NCBI RefSeq assembly: GCF_005233845.1
Contig: NZ_SZQL01000004.1
Location: forward strand, 77,501-141,500
Direction: 5' to 3'
Length of the DNA: 64,000 bases
DNA from: Ilyomonas limi
GTDB lineage: Bacteria; Bacteroidota; Bacteroidia; Chitinophagales; Chitinophagaceae
Shown: positions 28,919-37,189 of the stretch, piece by piece
Numbering within the stretch: the stretch's first letter is position 1
Layout of the letters: each line of letters begins with the position of its first letter
The notes under the pieces: model-generated
The model's input: the letters and a program-made list of their open reading frames with translations, nothing else
What the model was told of the DNA's origin: nothing
Database searches by the model: none
Made by a program: the position numbers and the translations under genes

Positions 28919-29635
28919 ATGGCACGCGTATTAGTTGGAAGAGAAGGACCCATTGATGATAGTCATGGGAAAGCAATTTATTACATGGAAAAACTGTTTC
29001 CATATTTTGAAGGGCGATTTGATATTCATGGTTCTATCAAAAAGTCTAACTTACCTGAAGAAGAGAAAAAGTTAGCAAGAAGATTAGTACAGGAAATAGA
29101 AAATATAATGATACATGAAGAAGGTTATGCTTCATTATATCCAGATGCAAACTGTTGGCGCAAATTGACACCAAGGGGTAGAAAGTTTCAAGATGAAATA
29201 TGCCAACAACTTCTATTTGATAAACTTAAACAAAGCCGAAATTACACTATACCAATTGTACATGGTATGGGGGTACTTCTCAATGGAAAGCAAGCATTGA
29301 TTGATAAAGAGATAATAGTTGAAACAACATCATCTAACAATGTAAAAAGCATTAGGCTTAATTCTGAAGTAACTGGTGCAAGCAATGTAAAGGAAGCAAT
29401 AAGAATTCTTGAAAGGAAGAATGCGATACCAATAACATCAATCAACTATCATGGTCCTGTAACTAATGGCAATGGTAGCCATATATCAGGTAGAGACACA
29501 ATCATCAATGAGCCGGATGAAGAACAAAATGAAATAGCAAAGCAAGGACTTAATGTAAGTAAAAAATCACTCTTCTGGACTATTTTCGGAGTTATTGTAG
29601 CTATTATAACAATACTAATAAGTTGTCACCAATAA
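28919..29635 (+). CDS. Cargo protein of the tRNA-Thr element, C-terminal membrane anchor, unknown function
   Basis: 238 residues from ATG 28919. The N-terminal part (1-110) is a charged, helical-looking domain with no family I recognise (YYMEKLFPYFEGRFDIHGS, WRKLTPRGRKFQDEI). The middle (110-185) looks mixed alpha/beta. Residues about 185-202 form a short Gly/Asn-rich stretch (HGPVTNGNGSHISGRDTI). A Glu-rich linker follows, and the C-terminus is one transmembrane segment (LFWTIFGVIVAIITILIS) ending CHQ. A soluble sensor-like front plus a lone C-terminal membrane segment, carried as the only gene of a mobile element, resembles the build of some membrane-acting defence effectors. This is inference only; no catalytic motif is seen. 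The gene is AT-rich compared with its neighbours. Confidence 0.8.
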   Translation: MARVLVGREGPIDDSHGKAIYYMEKLFPYFEGRFDIHGSIKKSNLPEEEKKLARRLVQEIENIMIHEEGYASLYPDANCWRKLTPRGRKFQDEICQQLLFDKLKQSRNYTIPIVHGMGVLLNGKQALIDKEIIVETTSSNNVKSIRLNSEVTGASNVKEAIRILERKNAIPITSINYHGPVTNGNGSHISGRDTIINEPDEEQNEIAKQGLNVSKKSLFWTIFGVIVAIITILISCHQ

Positions 29636-29648
29636 CTCATAAATAAAA

Positions 29649-29680
29649 AGCCCTGACAATAAACGGCAGGGCTAATTTTA
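29649..29680 (+). terminator. Terminator of the element cargo gene
   Basis: The stem AGCCCTG/CAGGGCT (29649-29655 with 29667-29673) is followed by AATTTTATAT, 14 nt after the stop. Confidence 0.75.
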
Positions 29681-29854
29681 TATTGACTATTATATTTTAT
29701 TCAGCTACTACCAGTTCCTTAGTATCTACACTCCCTTCAACATTGTATAGTGAGTGACTACTTATCATGCCTGATAAACATTGCCATAGTGGCTGAAATT
29801 CAATGAATACTATGTATATAAATATCATGAACATACATAGTGTAGATTTTTTTA

Positions 29855-29900
29855 ATTCGTAATGAAAGGGTCGTCGGTTCGACTTCGATAGTTGGCTCAA
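29855..29900 (+). repeat. attR-like direct repeat, orphan 3' half of tRNA-Thr
   Basis: A copy of 28449-28494 with a C-to-T change at 29885 in the T-arm stem. It lacks the 5' half of the tRNA and cannot be functional. Confidence 0.9.
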
Positions 29901-29930
29901 TAAAGCGGTGCCATTAATGGCACCGCTTTA
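29901..29930 (+). terminator. Hairpin after the orphan tRNA-Thr end (original tRNA terminator)
   Basis: A perfect palindrome, TAAAGCGGTGCC-ATTAAT-GGCACCGCTTTA, starts directly after the repeat and is followed by TAATTATT. Its position next to the displaced tRNA end suggests it was the terminator of tRNA-Thr before integration. Confidence 0.7.
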
Positions 29931-29942
29931 TAATTATTCTCA

Positions 29943-30793
29943 GAAGCTGTTTAAAATTAAGTAAGTAATTTATTGAGAGTTATGGTGATTGCAGCCATAA
30001 TAATCATAGCTTTTGAACATTCTATGTTCTTTTCATAGTCTTTAGCCAGTCTTCTGAAGTTAGTCAGCCAGGCAATGCTTCTTTCCACTACCCATCGCTT
30101 TGGAAGCACTTTAAAAGGTCCTGCTTTTTTGTTCACTATCTTCCATTTGATCTTTCCTTTTCGATCAAAAGGAGGATCACCTTTGAAAGCACCATCGGCA
30201 AAGATGGTGGTGATAGTGCCATAATCTTCGACTTGCTCCTTGAGCACGCATACTGCTTTGCTATCATGAACGCTTGCTGCAGTTACACCAGCTGCTATAA
30301 TATTGCCCTGCGTATCAGCAGCAATGCTTCGCTTTCGTCCTTTTACCTTCTTGCCACCATCATAACCTATCTGCTCACTCACCCCAGCGGGTGTTTTAAT
30401 ACTCTGAGTATCAATAACTGCTGCGGTAGGCTCCTTTGCCCTGCCGTTGTTTTTACGCACTTTACCCACTAATTTATACAACAGATTTTCCAGTACTGCA
30501 TATGCCATCCACTTACGGTAGTAATAATACACTAACTCCCATTTACCATATACTTCCTCCGGTAACATCCGCCACTGGCATCCTGTTCTGAGCAAATAGA
30601 TAATACTACTGACAATCACCTGTAAAGATTGTTTGCCTTTCCTGCTCTTACTGTCAAAGTATGGCTTAACTTCATCCCACTGGGAATCAGATAGCATAAA
30701 AGGATAATTCATCGCAACTGAATTTGGTTCAACCTTTTGTTCGCAAACCTGATTCCCTTCCCTGTCTTTAATTTATAAAATTTAAACAGCCTC
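29943..30793 (-). mobile_element. IS5-family insertion sequence
   Basis: 851 bp with imperfect terminal inverted repeats. The left end starts GAAGCTGTTTAAAATT at 29943, and the right end, read inward, is GAGGCTGTTTAAATTT from 30793. That is two mismatches in 16. A single transposase gene nearly fills it. Flanking triplets are TCA and TTA, a TNA-type target but not an exact duplication. It lies 13 nt beyond the hairpin that ends the tRNA-Thr element. Confidence 0.85.
29957..30712 (-). CDS. IS5-family transposase
   Basis: 251 residues in one ORF. The N-terminal DUF4096-type domain has LSDSQWDEVKPYF and RTGCQWRMLPEE. It is followed by a DDE catalytic domain with Asp in AVIDTQSIKTP, Asp in TIFADGAFKGD and Glu in WVVERSIAWLTNFRRL. 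The reading frame is intact with an ATG start, so the enzyme could be active. The stop lies 14 nt inside the left inverted repeat boundary. Confidence 0.93.
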   Translation of the reverse strand: MNYPFMLSDSQWDEVKPYFDSKSRKGKQSLQVIVSSIIYLLRTGCQWRMLPEEVYGKWELVYYYYRKWMAYAVLENLLYKLVGKVRKNNGRAKEPTAAVIDTQSIKTPAGVSEQIGYDGGKKVKGRKRSIAADTQGNIIAAGVTAASVHDSKAVCVLKEQVEDYGTITTIFADGAFKGDPPFDRKGKIKWKIVNKKAGPFKVLPKRWVVERSIAWLTNFRRLAKDYEKNIECSKAMIIMAAITITLNKLLT

Positions 30794-30806
30794 TTACATA
30801 CTTTTT

Positions 30807-30848
30807 AAAATAAAACAAGCTGTCATAAAAAGCAGCTTGTTTTATTTT
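30807..30848. terminator. Terminator of the tandem secreted-protein genes
   Basis: A 16-bp stem, AAAATAAAACAAGCTG (30807-30822) with 30833-30848, has A/T tracts on both sides. It fits the minus-strand gene ending at 30912. Confidence 0.8.
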
Positions 30849-30911
30849 TCTATCAGAGCTATCCGTAAAGCATCAGTATTATCCCGATTTTTAACCATAT
30901 CCTGATTACAT

Positions 30912-31520
30912 TTACTGTATCAGCTTTGCTATTTGTTGCAGTGGCAGCGAGTTGGCATATTTTATCACCTGGTCTTGTGTAGCTCCGGTAACTTTAAAGG
31001 TAACCAGGGCGGTGTTCAGCGGTATTTGCAGCGAATAATCCGAAGGTCCGGTAGTGTTTTCGCCATCGTTGTTCAGCCTTCCTTTATAGCCTTGTATTTT
31101 TATCGCTTTCGACTTTTCGCTGTTCATCATGCCACCAATAATTGGTGTATTCAAAAATGCGCTAAGGGTGCCAATCAGCGGCGAATTATTGATGATGTCC
31201 AGTTCGGCAGTTTGCGTGCCGCCTTGTCCCCAGGTACGGTGTATGGTTGCACCTATAAAACCACTATTGGCATATACATTATCCTGCTTGGTATCTACGC
31301 TCATGGTATCCAAAGTGGCAGGCAACATTTGAAGCACTTTTTTGCCGGTAAGAATATCTACTTCGGCAATGGCCTGCTGCAAGGCAAAATGTGCATCTTC
31401 CAGCTTGTTGGCACTATACGAGCTTTTGGCAGTAGCGAGGTATTTGCTGAGGTCTTGTTGTTGTGCAGTGGCAACAGCGGCACTGCTTACGAAAATAACA
31501 GCTATGATAAATGATTTCAT
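30912..31520 (-). CDS. Secreted protein of unknown function, paralogue of the upstream gene
   Basis: 202 residues with a signal peptide (MKSFIIAVIFVSSAAVATAQ). The segment FALQQAIAEVDILTGKKVLQ then LPATLDTMSVDTKQDNV aligns with YALQQAIMGVEIQLGRQILQ and LPNTVDGLTKDTTKNVV in the neighbouring protein, so the two are tandem paralogues. The remainder is beta-rich, with a Gly/Asn-rich middle. No catalytic motif or known family was recognised. It begins 22 nt after the end of 31543-32340 on the same strand, so the genes are probably cotranscribed. The mature protein is periplasmic or outer-membrane associated. Confidence 0.82.
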   Translation of the reverse strand: MKSFIIAVIFVSSAAVATAQQQDLSKYLATAKSSYSANKLEDAHFALQQAIAEVDILTGKKVLQMLPATLDTMSVDTKQDNVYANSGFIGATIHRTWGQGGTQTAELDIINNSPLIGTLSAFLNTPIIGGMMNSEKSKAIKIQGYKGRLNNDGENTTGPSDYSLQIPLNTALVTFKVTGATQDQVIKYANSLPLQQIAKLIQ

Positions 31521-31542
31521 AAATTGAATTGGTTTTAAAGGT

Positions 31543-32340
31543 TTATTGTTCGCCCATTAGTTTTTTAATACCGGTGATATCAAAAGATTCGGCAGCCTTC
31601 ATTACTTCATCTTCGGTAGCAAAGTTTACGCATTGCCACGCTATAACGGTTGATTGCCCCATCTGTGCTATCAGCGAATAGCCGGTGCTTTCGTCAAACT
31701 GGATAATGGCTTTCTCACCTTTTACCTGCACCTGCTTAATGTTGGGATTTTTCTCCATCATATTATTTTGCACATATGCATTATTGAAGTACATGCCTAC
31801 CAAACTCGCATACATTGGAATATTACCAATCATTACCGTCATTTGTTTATCCTTTCCATCGCTATACACCGCTTGTATGGTCATGTTGGTCCAGCCAAAC
31901 TGCGTGCTCGATACTACATTTTTGGTGGTGTCTTTTGTAAGTCCGTCCACGGTATTGGGCAACGATTGAAGAATTTGCCTGCCTAATTGAATTTCAACAC
32001 CCATGATGGCTTGCTGCAAGGCATATCTTACCTGGCTATAGTTGGTGTCTTTGCTGGCAGTTTCAGCCTTTGCAATGTTGCTGAGTACATCGGGGGGTGC
32101 GGTGTTGGTAAGCCCGGCGCCGGTACGGTTTACGGGGCCGCTGCTATTATTGGATGCAGCCGAACTATTGTTATCGCTGTTACTGGTAGATGACGAGGAA
32201 CTGTTATTGTTACCTTTCAAATCATTTACTTTGTCATTTACCTTGTCTTTCAGCTTTTTCAAAAGCCCTTGTGCCTGTACCTGCGGCGCTAAGCAGCTAA
32301 ATAGAACAACTGCGGAGAGGCAAGCAATTACTTTTTTCAT
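31543..32340 (-). CDS. Secreted protein of unknown function with Ser/Asn-rich linker
   Basis: 265 residues. The signal peptide is MKKVIACLSAVVLFSCLAPQVQAQ. A short helical segment follows (LLKKLKDKVNDKVNDLK), then a Ser/Asn-only linker (about 44-68). The folded part (about 85-265) starts with the paralogous motif YALQQAIMGVEIQLGRQILQ. The C-terminal half ends DITGIKKLMGEQ, with a hydrophobic beta-strand pattern before it. The linker suggests the folded domain is held away from an anchor or partner. The family is not recognised. It is the first gene of a two-gene unit. Confidence 0.82.
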   Translation of the reverse strand: MKKVIACLSAVVLFSCLAPQVQAQGLLKKLKDKVNDKVNDLKGNNNSSSSSTSNSDNNSSAASNNSSGPVNRTGAGLTNTAPPDVLSNIAKAETASKDTNYSQVRYALQQAIMGVEIQLGRQILQSLPNTVDGLTKDTTKNVVSSTQFGWTNMTIQAVYSDGKDKQMTVMIGNIPMYASLVGMYFNNAYVQNNMMEKNPNIKQVQVKGEKAIIQFDESTGYSLIAQMGQSTVIAWQCVNFATEDEVMKAAESFDITGIKKLMGEQ

Positions 32341-32644
32341 GTTTTATGGTTTAGTGAGAATAAAAGCAGTAGAAAACGGTTGTCGAAAATAACGAAAAAA
32401 GTAAATGATTAAGGAATTGCTTAATATTTTGTTGTAATACAATCTAAACCCATTATTCTATTTTTTTATTTAAAAAAGTATACATTTTATTGAAGTAATC
32501 AATATACTGGAATCGCAGCCGGTTATTCGATTTTATATGTATGCTCTAATGTGCAAATAAAAGCTCAGCAGATGTATGCTCCACTGGCATATACCTGTTG
32601 GGCTTAAAAGACGCATTGAATTGATTATTTCCGTTGCAAAAATA
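32341..32644. other. Intergenic region without recognised genes
   Basis: About 300 nt of AT-rich DNA between two minus-strand genes. It probably carries the promoter of the tandem pair. A short direct repeat ATGTATGCTC occurs twice (about 32537 and 32573). Nothing else is seen. Confidence 0.45.
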
Positions 32645-33067
32645 TCAGCTATAAATTTTATCGTGGTTGACGAAATAGGGGATAAGAAATGCAGCCACTA
32701 ATCCATCTATAAGCATAATACCGGAAAATAGATAACGGAATTCGTGCTGATTCGTTATATTATTTGATCTTTCTGTTTGAAAGGCACCAAGGATGCCTAA
32801 TACAATCAAAGCCAGAAAGAAAGCCATGTAAATAAGCTTTCCTCTATTCATTTTTGAAAATAAATAATAACAGATGCCGGCTGCCAGCTCTACCAGCAAC
32901 GAGCTGAAAATAATGAATGCTACGTTTACTACTTCTGATAAAGAATAGCTGGTTATTTCGCGAAAGACATAGTCGTAAACGACATTGATAGCTACTGCTA
33001 CAAGGCCTGCCAGCAAGCCACTCAACAGGCTTCTCGACAATAGCGTTTGCCTGAAACTGTAATCCAT
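32645..33067 (-). CDS. Four-helix membrane protein of unknown function
   Basis: 140 residues. There are four hydrophobic segments (LLSGLLAGLVAVAINVVYDYVF, VVNVAFIIFSSLLVELAAGICYYLF, LIYMAFFLALIVLGILGAF and LFSGIMLIDGLVAAFLIPYFV), with an N-terminus that is polar and basic. It resembles small inner-membrane proteins common in Bacteroidota, but the family is not recognised. It is a single gene with no neighbour in the same direction within 300 nt. Confidence 0.75.
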   Translation of the reverse strand: MDYSFRQTLLSRSLLSGLLAGLVAVAINVVYDYVFREITSYSLSEVVNVAFIIFSSLLVELAAGICYYLFSKMNRGKLIYMAFFLALIVLGILGAFQTERSNNITNQHEFRYLFSGIMLIDGLVAAFLIPYFVNHDKIYS

Positions 33068-33323
33068 GACTTAACTATTTTTAGGTGAACAACATCAGTT
33101 TTCAGCTACATAAATAATGCCCCTTGTAAACAGTGCCTGCGCAGCAGCAATAGGATAAGTTGTTAAAAGCTAAAAATTGCAGTAAAAGGAGCGTAATTAT
33201 TCATTTAAATATATACTGCCATTTCAATTAAGTAGCGTATTCCACTTTCTGCCCAATGCTTGCAACTTGTCTAACATCACCTGTTTGCATCTGGTACAAC
33301 ATGAGCTTACCAACTAACAGATT

Positions 33324-33353
33324 TTGAAGCAGCGATTAGTACCCGTACTTTTG
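33324..33353 (+). promoter_or_regulatory. Bacteroidota-type promoter of the DUF3347 gene
   Basis: TTG at 33324-33326, a 19-nt spacer and TACTTTTG at 33346-33353, 27 nt before the ATG. It is the best-spaced example in the window. The 250 nt before it (from 33068) shows no other feature. Confidence 0.65.
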
Positions 33354-33379
33354 CAGTTTGATAAACAAAGCAAGTCTGT

Positions 33380-34009
33380 ATGAAAAAAGGTGTAATAATT
33401 ATCGTGGCATTGGCAGTAATAGCAGCCGTAGCGTATTATTTGTTTTTTGACGATAAACCACAAGAAGCGCAGACTACTGCGCAAAAGCAAAAGCCGGTGC
33501 CGCTGGCTATCAGCAAAAACCCCGAAGCATTTAATGTTGCTTTTGGCCAAATGATGGATGCATATTATTCACTGAAAAATGATCTGGTAAACTGGGATAG
33601 CACCAAAGCGGCTAACACTGCTACAACACTAAAGCAACTTGTACAGGAAGTACCGTATGATACGCTGCAGGCTGATAAAAATATTGTGCTGACGGCAAAG
33701 AATTTTTCGGATGAAATTGCTAATCAAAGTGAAGTTTTAAGTAAAGCTAATAACATAGAAGCAGAGCGCCGTGCATTCAATACCATTTCGGAAAATTTAT
33801 ACAGTCTTATCAATACCGTGCGATATGATAGAGAAGTGATTTATCATGATATGTGCCCAATGGCTTTTAACGAAACGGAACAGGCATACTGGTTGAGCCG
33901 CGATAGTACCATCAGCAATCCATATATGGGTAACAAACATCCAAAATACAAAAGCGGCATGGTTACATGCGGCGAGGTGCAGGATGCTATCAACTTTGCC
34001 AGTAAATGA
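33380..34009 (+). CDS. DUF3347-family periplasmic protein (probable metal-related)
   Basis: 209 residues. An N-terminal membrane anchor (GVIIIVALAVIAAVAYYLFF) is followed by a helical DUF3347 domain (about 50-209). The C-terminal signature is YHDMCPMAFN, YWLS, ISNPYMGNKHPKY and VTCGEV, a pattern of His, Cys and Met. In this family it is often fused to or encoded beside CusB-type copper-efflux adaptors. It is probably a periplasmic copper- or metal-binding protein. No efflux genes are adjacent here; the gene is alone and converges on purK with only 22 nt between the stops. Confidence 0.87.
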   Translation: MKKGVIIIVALAVIAAVAYYLFFDDKPQEAQTTAQKQKPVPLAISKNPEAFNVAFGQMMDAYYSLKNDLVNWDSTKAANTATTLKQLVQEVPYDTLQADKNIVLTAKNFSDEIANQSEVLSKANNIEAERRAFNTISENLYSLINTVRYDREVIYHDMCPMAFNETEQAYWLSRDSTISNPYMGNKHPKYKSGMVTCGEVQDAINFASK

Positions 34010-34031
34010 TTTTTTATGGATTTTCAAAAGC

Positions 34032-35156
34032 TTACTGCTCGCTTTTCACTTGCAGCAGGCTTTTAATTTTATTGGCTTTGTAAGTAAGATCTGCGGTTTC
34101 TTTGCCCAATATCGTTACATGCCCCATTTTGCGTCCGGGCTTTGTTTGTGCCTTCCCATACAAATGCACAAATACTGTATCCATCTTTAATACTTCATTT
34201 AGTCCTTCATATACTGCATTACCGCTGTAACCCGGTGCACCCAATAAATTAACAATGGAAGAACAAGTGATATTGGCCGTGTTGCCCAACGGATAACCCA
34301 GGATAACGCGCCAAAGCATATCGTACTGGCTGCAATAGCTCGCTTCTATGGTGTGGTGACCACTGTTGTGCACGCGTGGTGCCGTTTCGTTTACACATAC
34401 TTCCCCGTTCTTATCTACAAACAATTCTATAGCAAACAAGCCGGGACTTTGCAGGCTTTTTACTACTTTCAGGGCAATGGCTTCTGTTTTCCATAACACA
34501 TTTTGCGAAATGCGTGCCGGTGCAATCTGGTAATCCAATAAGTTTAAAACCGGGTCAAACACCATTTCTACCGGCGGATAAATAGCCGTTTCGCCCCGTT
34601 CATTGGTAGCAATAATAATGGCAATTTCTTTATCCGTATTTACCATCTTTTCGAGTACGGATGGCGCATCAAAACCTTTGCTGATGTCTTCTTTTGTTTT
34701 AATGATTTGCACGCCCTTACCATCATAACCACCTTGTCCTATTTTGTGTACTGCGGGCAAAAAAGACAAATGATTAGTAAGTTCATTTTTATTCTGGGTA
34801 ATGGTAAACGGGGGCGAGGGAATTTCGTGCTCTTTATAAAATTGTTTCTGTATTATTTTATTGCGAATGGTTTTGATAGCAGATGGTTTTGGAAACATTT
34901 TGATGCCTTCTTTTTCCAACTGTTCCAATGCTTCTACATTCACCGCTTCAATCTCGATGGTTAAGGCATCTACCATTTTGCCGAAGTTGTAAACGGTATC
35001 AAAATCTTTAATATCGCCTTTTACAAAATGATGGCAAAGATGTGCTGCCGGGCAGTGTTCATCATTTTCCAACACATACGTTTCTACTACATAATTGGCT
35101 GCTGCCTGCAGCAACATTCTGCCCAATTGTCCGCCACCAAGAATACCAACTTTCAT
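34032..35156 (-). CDS. purK: 5-(carboxyamino)imidazole ribonucleotide synthase
   Basis: 374 residues, the normal PurK length. The N-terminal pre-ATP-grasp domain is KVGILGGGQLGRMLLQAA. The ATP-grasp domain has KIGQGGYDGKGVQII and the metal-binding region NETAPRVHNSGHHTIEAS. It converts AIR, ATP and bicarbonate to N5-CAIR in purine synthesis; PurE, needed for the next step, is not in the window. It is a single gene on the minus strand. Confidence 0.96.
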   Translation of the reverse strand: MKVGILGGGQLGRMLLQAAANYVVETYVLENDEHCPAAHLCHHFVKGDIKDFDTVYNFGKMVDALTIEIEAVNVEALEQLEKEGIKMFPKPSAIKTIRNKIIQKQFYKEHEIPSPPFTITQNKNELTNHLSFLPAVHKIGQGGYDGKGVQIIKTKEDISKGFDAPSVLEKMVNTDKEIAIIIATNERGETAIYPPVEMVFDPVLNLLDYQIAPARISQNVLWKTEAIALKVVKSLQSPGLFAIELFVDKNGEVCVNETAPRVHNSGHHTIEASYCSQYDMLWRVILGYPLGNTANITCSSIVNLLGAPGYSGNAVYEGLNEVLKMDTVFVHLYGKAQTKPGRKMGHVTILGKETADLTYKANKIKSLLQVKSEQ

Positions 35157-35328
35157 ACAAGTAAAATAAGCTGCGAAGATAAACGGGTGAAGGAATAAAT
35201 AAAGCAGTGTTTTTATAAATGAATTTTTATCTCGAAGTCACAAAAACACAAACAATAAAGAGAGAAAAGGCAACTTATAAAATGGGCTATTACTTAGTGC
35301 GTTTGCACCCTTTTGGCAAAAGTTAACA

Positions 35329-37029
35329 TTAGCTTTTACCATACATTTCCAGCATTTTTCTTAAATCTTCTAATGTATTTATTTCAGAAACCGGCTTGTC
35401 TTTGCGCCAGCGTAAAATGCGCGGAAAGCGCAACGCTACACCACTTTTATGCCGGTTACTGGCAGCTATTCCTTCAAATGCAATTTCAAAAACAAGTTCA
35501 GGCTTTACGGTACGTACCGGTCCAAATTTTTCGAGAGAATTGCGCTTTACAAAAGCATCTACCGCGTTAAATTCTTTATCTGTTAAACCAGAGTAGGCTT
35601 TGGTGAATGGCACCAAATTATCTCCATCCTTTACTGCAAAAGTGTAGTCTGTGTAAATATTACTGCGTCTGCCGGCACCTTTTTGTGCATATATCATTAC
35701 TGCATCAATGGTAAGTGGTTCTATTTTCCACTTCCACCAGTCACCTACTTTTCTACCTACTTTATATACCGAATATTTGTTCTTCAGCATCAATCCTTCG
35801 GCACCCACATCTCTCGAGCTTTCACGGATCTTCGCTAATTCATCCCACGTTGTATATTCAATTACATCCGATAATAATAGGGTTGGATGATTTACGGACT
35901 TTACTATTTTTTCCAATGTTGCTCTTCGTTGTCCCAGTTCTTTGTTGCGCCAGTCTTCTCCATTATACTCCAATAAGTCATAAGCAAAAAATGCAATAGG
36001 TGCTTCCTGTAGTTGCTTTTTGGTAATATTCTTTCGGCCGATACGCGTTTGCAATAAAGCAAATGGCAATGGTTTACCATCTTTTGCCGGGATGATTTCG
36101 CCATCCAAAACCACGCCTTCAGGCAGCTTATCTTTCAATACCTGGTATTCGGGAAATTTTTCCGTCATTAATTCTTCACCACGACTCCAGATAAAGAGTT
36201 CGTTGTTGCGCTTAATCATTTGTCCGCGTATGCCATCCCACTTCCATTCTGCCTGCCAGTCTTCCGGTTTGCCCAGCACCGATAAGTCGCCTTCGTGCGC
36301 ATAAGCGAGATAGAAAGGATAAGGTTTGGAGAAATCAACGGCCGTTGCATGTTCGCTCAGTAATTCATTGAAGGTGGTGGTAGATGGATCCCAGTTTCCA
36401 CTAATGCGATGTGCAATAACGGAAGCATCCAACTCTATTGTTTTTGCCAGCGCATTCACCATCATTTTTTGCGATACCCCAATGCGAAAAGAGCCGGTGA
36501 TAAATTTATTAAACACAAAGCGTTCACTCTGCGACATTGTTTGCCACGCATCAATTATAAATTGCTTTTTTACCAGCTCGTCCTGCTTTTCTAATCTTAT
36601 CAATTCTTCCAAATAATAAGAAAGGCTTACATTTTTATGTTTGGTTTCGTCCAACTCCGGTAACAATAAAGCAATCGTTTCTGCCAGGTCTCCAACCGTA
36701 TGATAGCATTCTGCAAATAGCCAGGCGGGTATGCCTGCCAGCTCTATACACCAGCTTTGCAGCAGAGAAACGTTTACGGCGCGCCGTGGTCTTCTGCCAC
36801 TGAAAATAGCAATCACCCACACTTTATCCTTATCTTCTGCAACAGTAAAGTAGTTGGATAAAGCCGCGAGTTTATCTAATGTTTTAGTAGAGGTTCCCAA
36901 CACCTGTACCAATTGAGCAAAGGCAGCCAGTCCACCGGTGCCGGGCGCAGGGCTTGGAAGCTCATCCGTTGCTGCATCCAACTGGTGTTCTTCCTCAATT
37001 AGTTCTTTATAGTCTTCCTCTTTTTTCAT
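35329..37029 (-). CDS. ATP-dependent DNA ligase (repair-associated)
   Basis: 566 residues. An N-terminal DNA-binding domain (about 30-220) precedes the adenylation domain, with the nucleotidyl-acceptor Lys in EWKWDGIRGQM and motifs VLDGEII and AEGLMLKNKYSVYKVGR. A C-terminal OB domain follows (KIEPLTIDAVMIYAQKGAGRR onward). This is the ATP-dependent class that in many bacteria is encoded with a metallo-beta-lactamase exonuclease and sometimes a large helicase and phosphoesterase. Here the exonuclease gene ends 138 nt upstream on the same strand, and the gap carries an inverted repeat. It is a repair enzyme rather than the replicative NAD-dependent LigA. Confidence 0.93.
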   Translation of the reverse strand: MKKEEDYKELIEEEHQLDAATDELPSPAPGTGGLAAFAQLVQVLGTSTKTLDKLAALSNYFTVAEDKDKVWVIAIFSGRRPRRAVNVSLLQSWCIELAGIPAWLFAECYHTVGDLAETIALLLPELDETKHKNVSLSYYLEELIRLEKQDELVKKQFIIDAWQTMSQSERFVFNKFITGSFRIGVSQKMMVNALAKTIELDASVIAHRISGNWDPSTTTFNELLSEHATAVDFSKPYPFYLAYAHEGDLSVLGKPEDWQAEWKWDGIRGQMIKRNNELFIWSRGEELMTEKFPEYQVLKDKLPEGVVLDGEIIPAKDGKPLPFALLQTRIGRKNITKKQLQEAPIAFFAYDLLEYNGEDWRNKELGQRRATLEKIVKSVNHPTLLLSDVIEYTTWDELAKIRESSRDVGAEGLMLKNKYSVYKVGRKVGDWWKWKIEPLTIDAVMIYAQKGAGRRSNIYTDYTFAVKDGDNLVPFTKAYSGLTDKEFNAVDAFVKRNSLEKFGPVRTVKPELVFEIAFEGIAASNRHKSGVALRFPRILRWRKDKPVSEINTLEDLRKMLEMYGKS

Positions 37030-37057
37030 GCTTTTGTTTTTATATATACGAATGGAG

Positions 37058-37189
37058 CGAATTCCACGAATTATAGCACACGGATAAGAAAGGGTATATT
37101 AAGTAGAATTAATCAGTCTAATCAATGCTTTAGTCCGTATTATCCGTGTGTTGTTTTCATCTGTGTGCTATAATAATTCATGTAATTCG
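37058..37189. repeat. Inverted-repeat element between ligase and exonuclease genes
   Basis: CACACGGATAA (37077-37087) pairs with TTATCCGTGTG (37140-37150). The outer parts CGAATTATAGCACAC and GTGTGCTATAAT...TAATTCG are also complementary. This compound structure looks like an intergenic repeat element rather than a simple terminator. Confidence 0.6.

Larger units (their letters stand above)
28449..29900. mobile_element. 1.4-kb tRNA-Thr-integrated mini-element without integrase
   Basis: The element is bracketed by a 46-bp direct repeat of the tRNA-Thr 3' half, the usual trace of tyrosine-recombinase integration into a tRNA gene. The repeat unit spacing is 1406 bp. The distal copy is followed at once by a hairpin (29901-29930) that fits the original tRNA terminator. 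Inside there is one clear gene (28919-29635), a hairpin after the tRNA and a terminator after the gene. No integrase or excisionase is present, so the element is either a decayed remnant or one moved by a recombinase supplied elsewhere. Confidence 0.8.

Noticed and set aside
29697-29900. 67-codon minus-strand ORF in the tRNA-Thr element
   Set aside because: Its TTG start and first codons are the orphan tRNA-Thr repeat, so coding use is unlikely.
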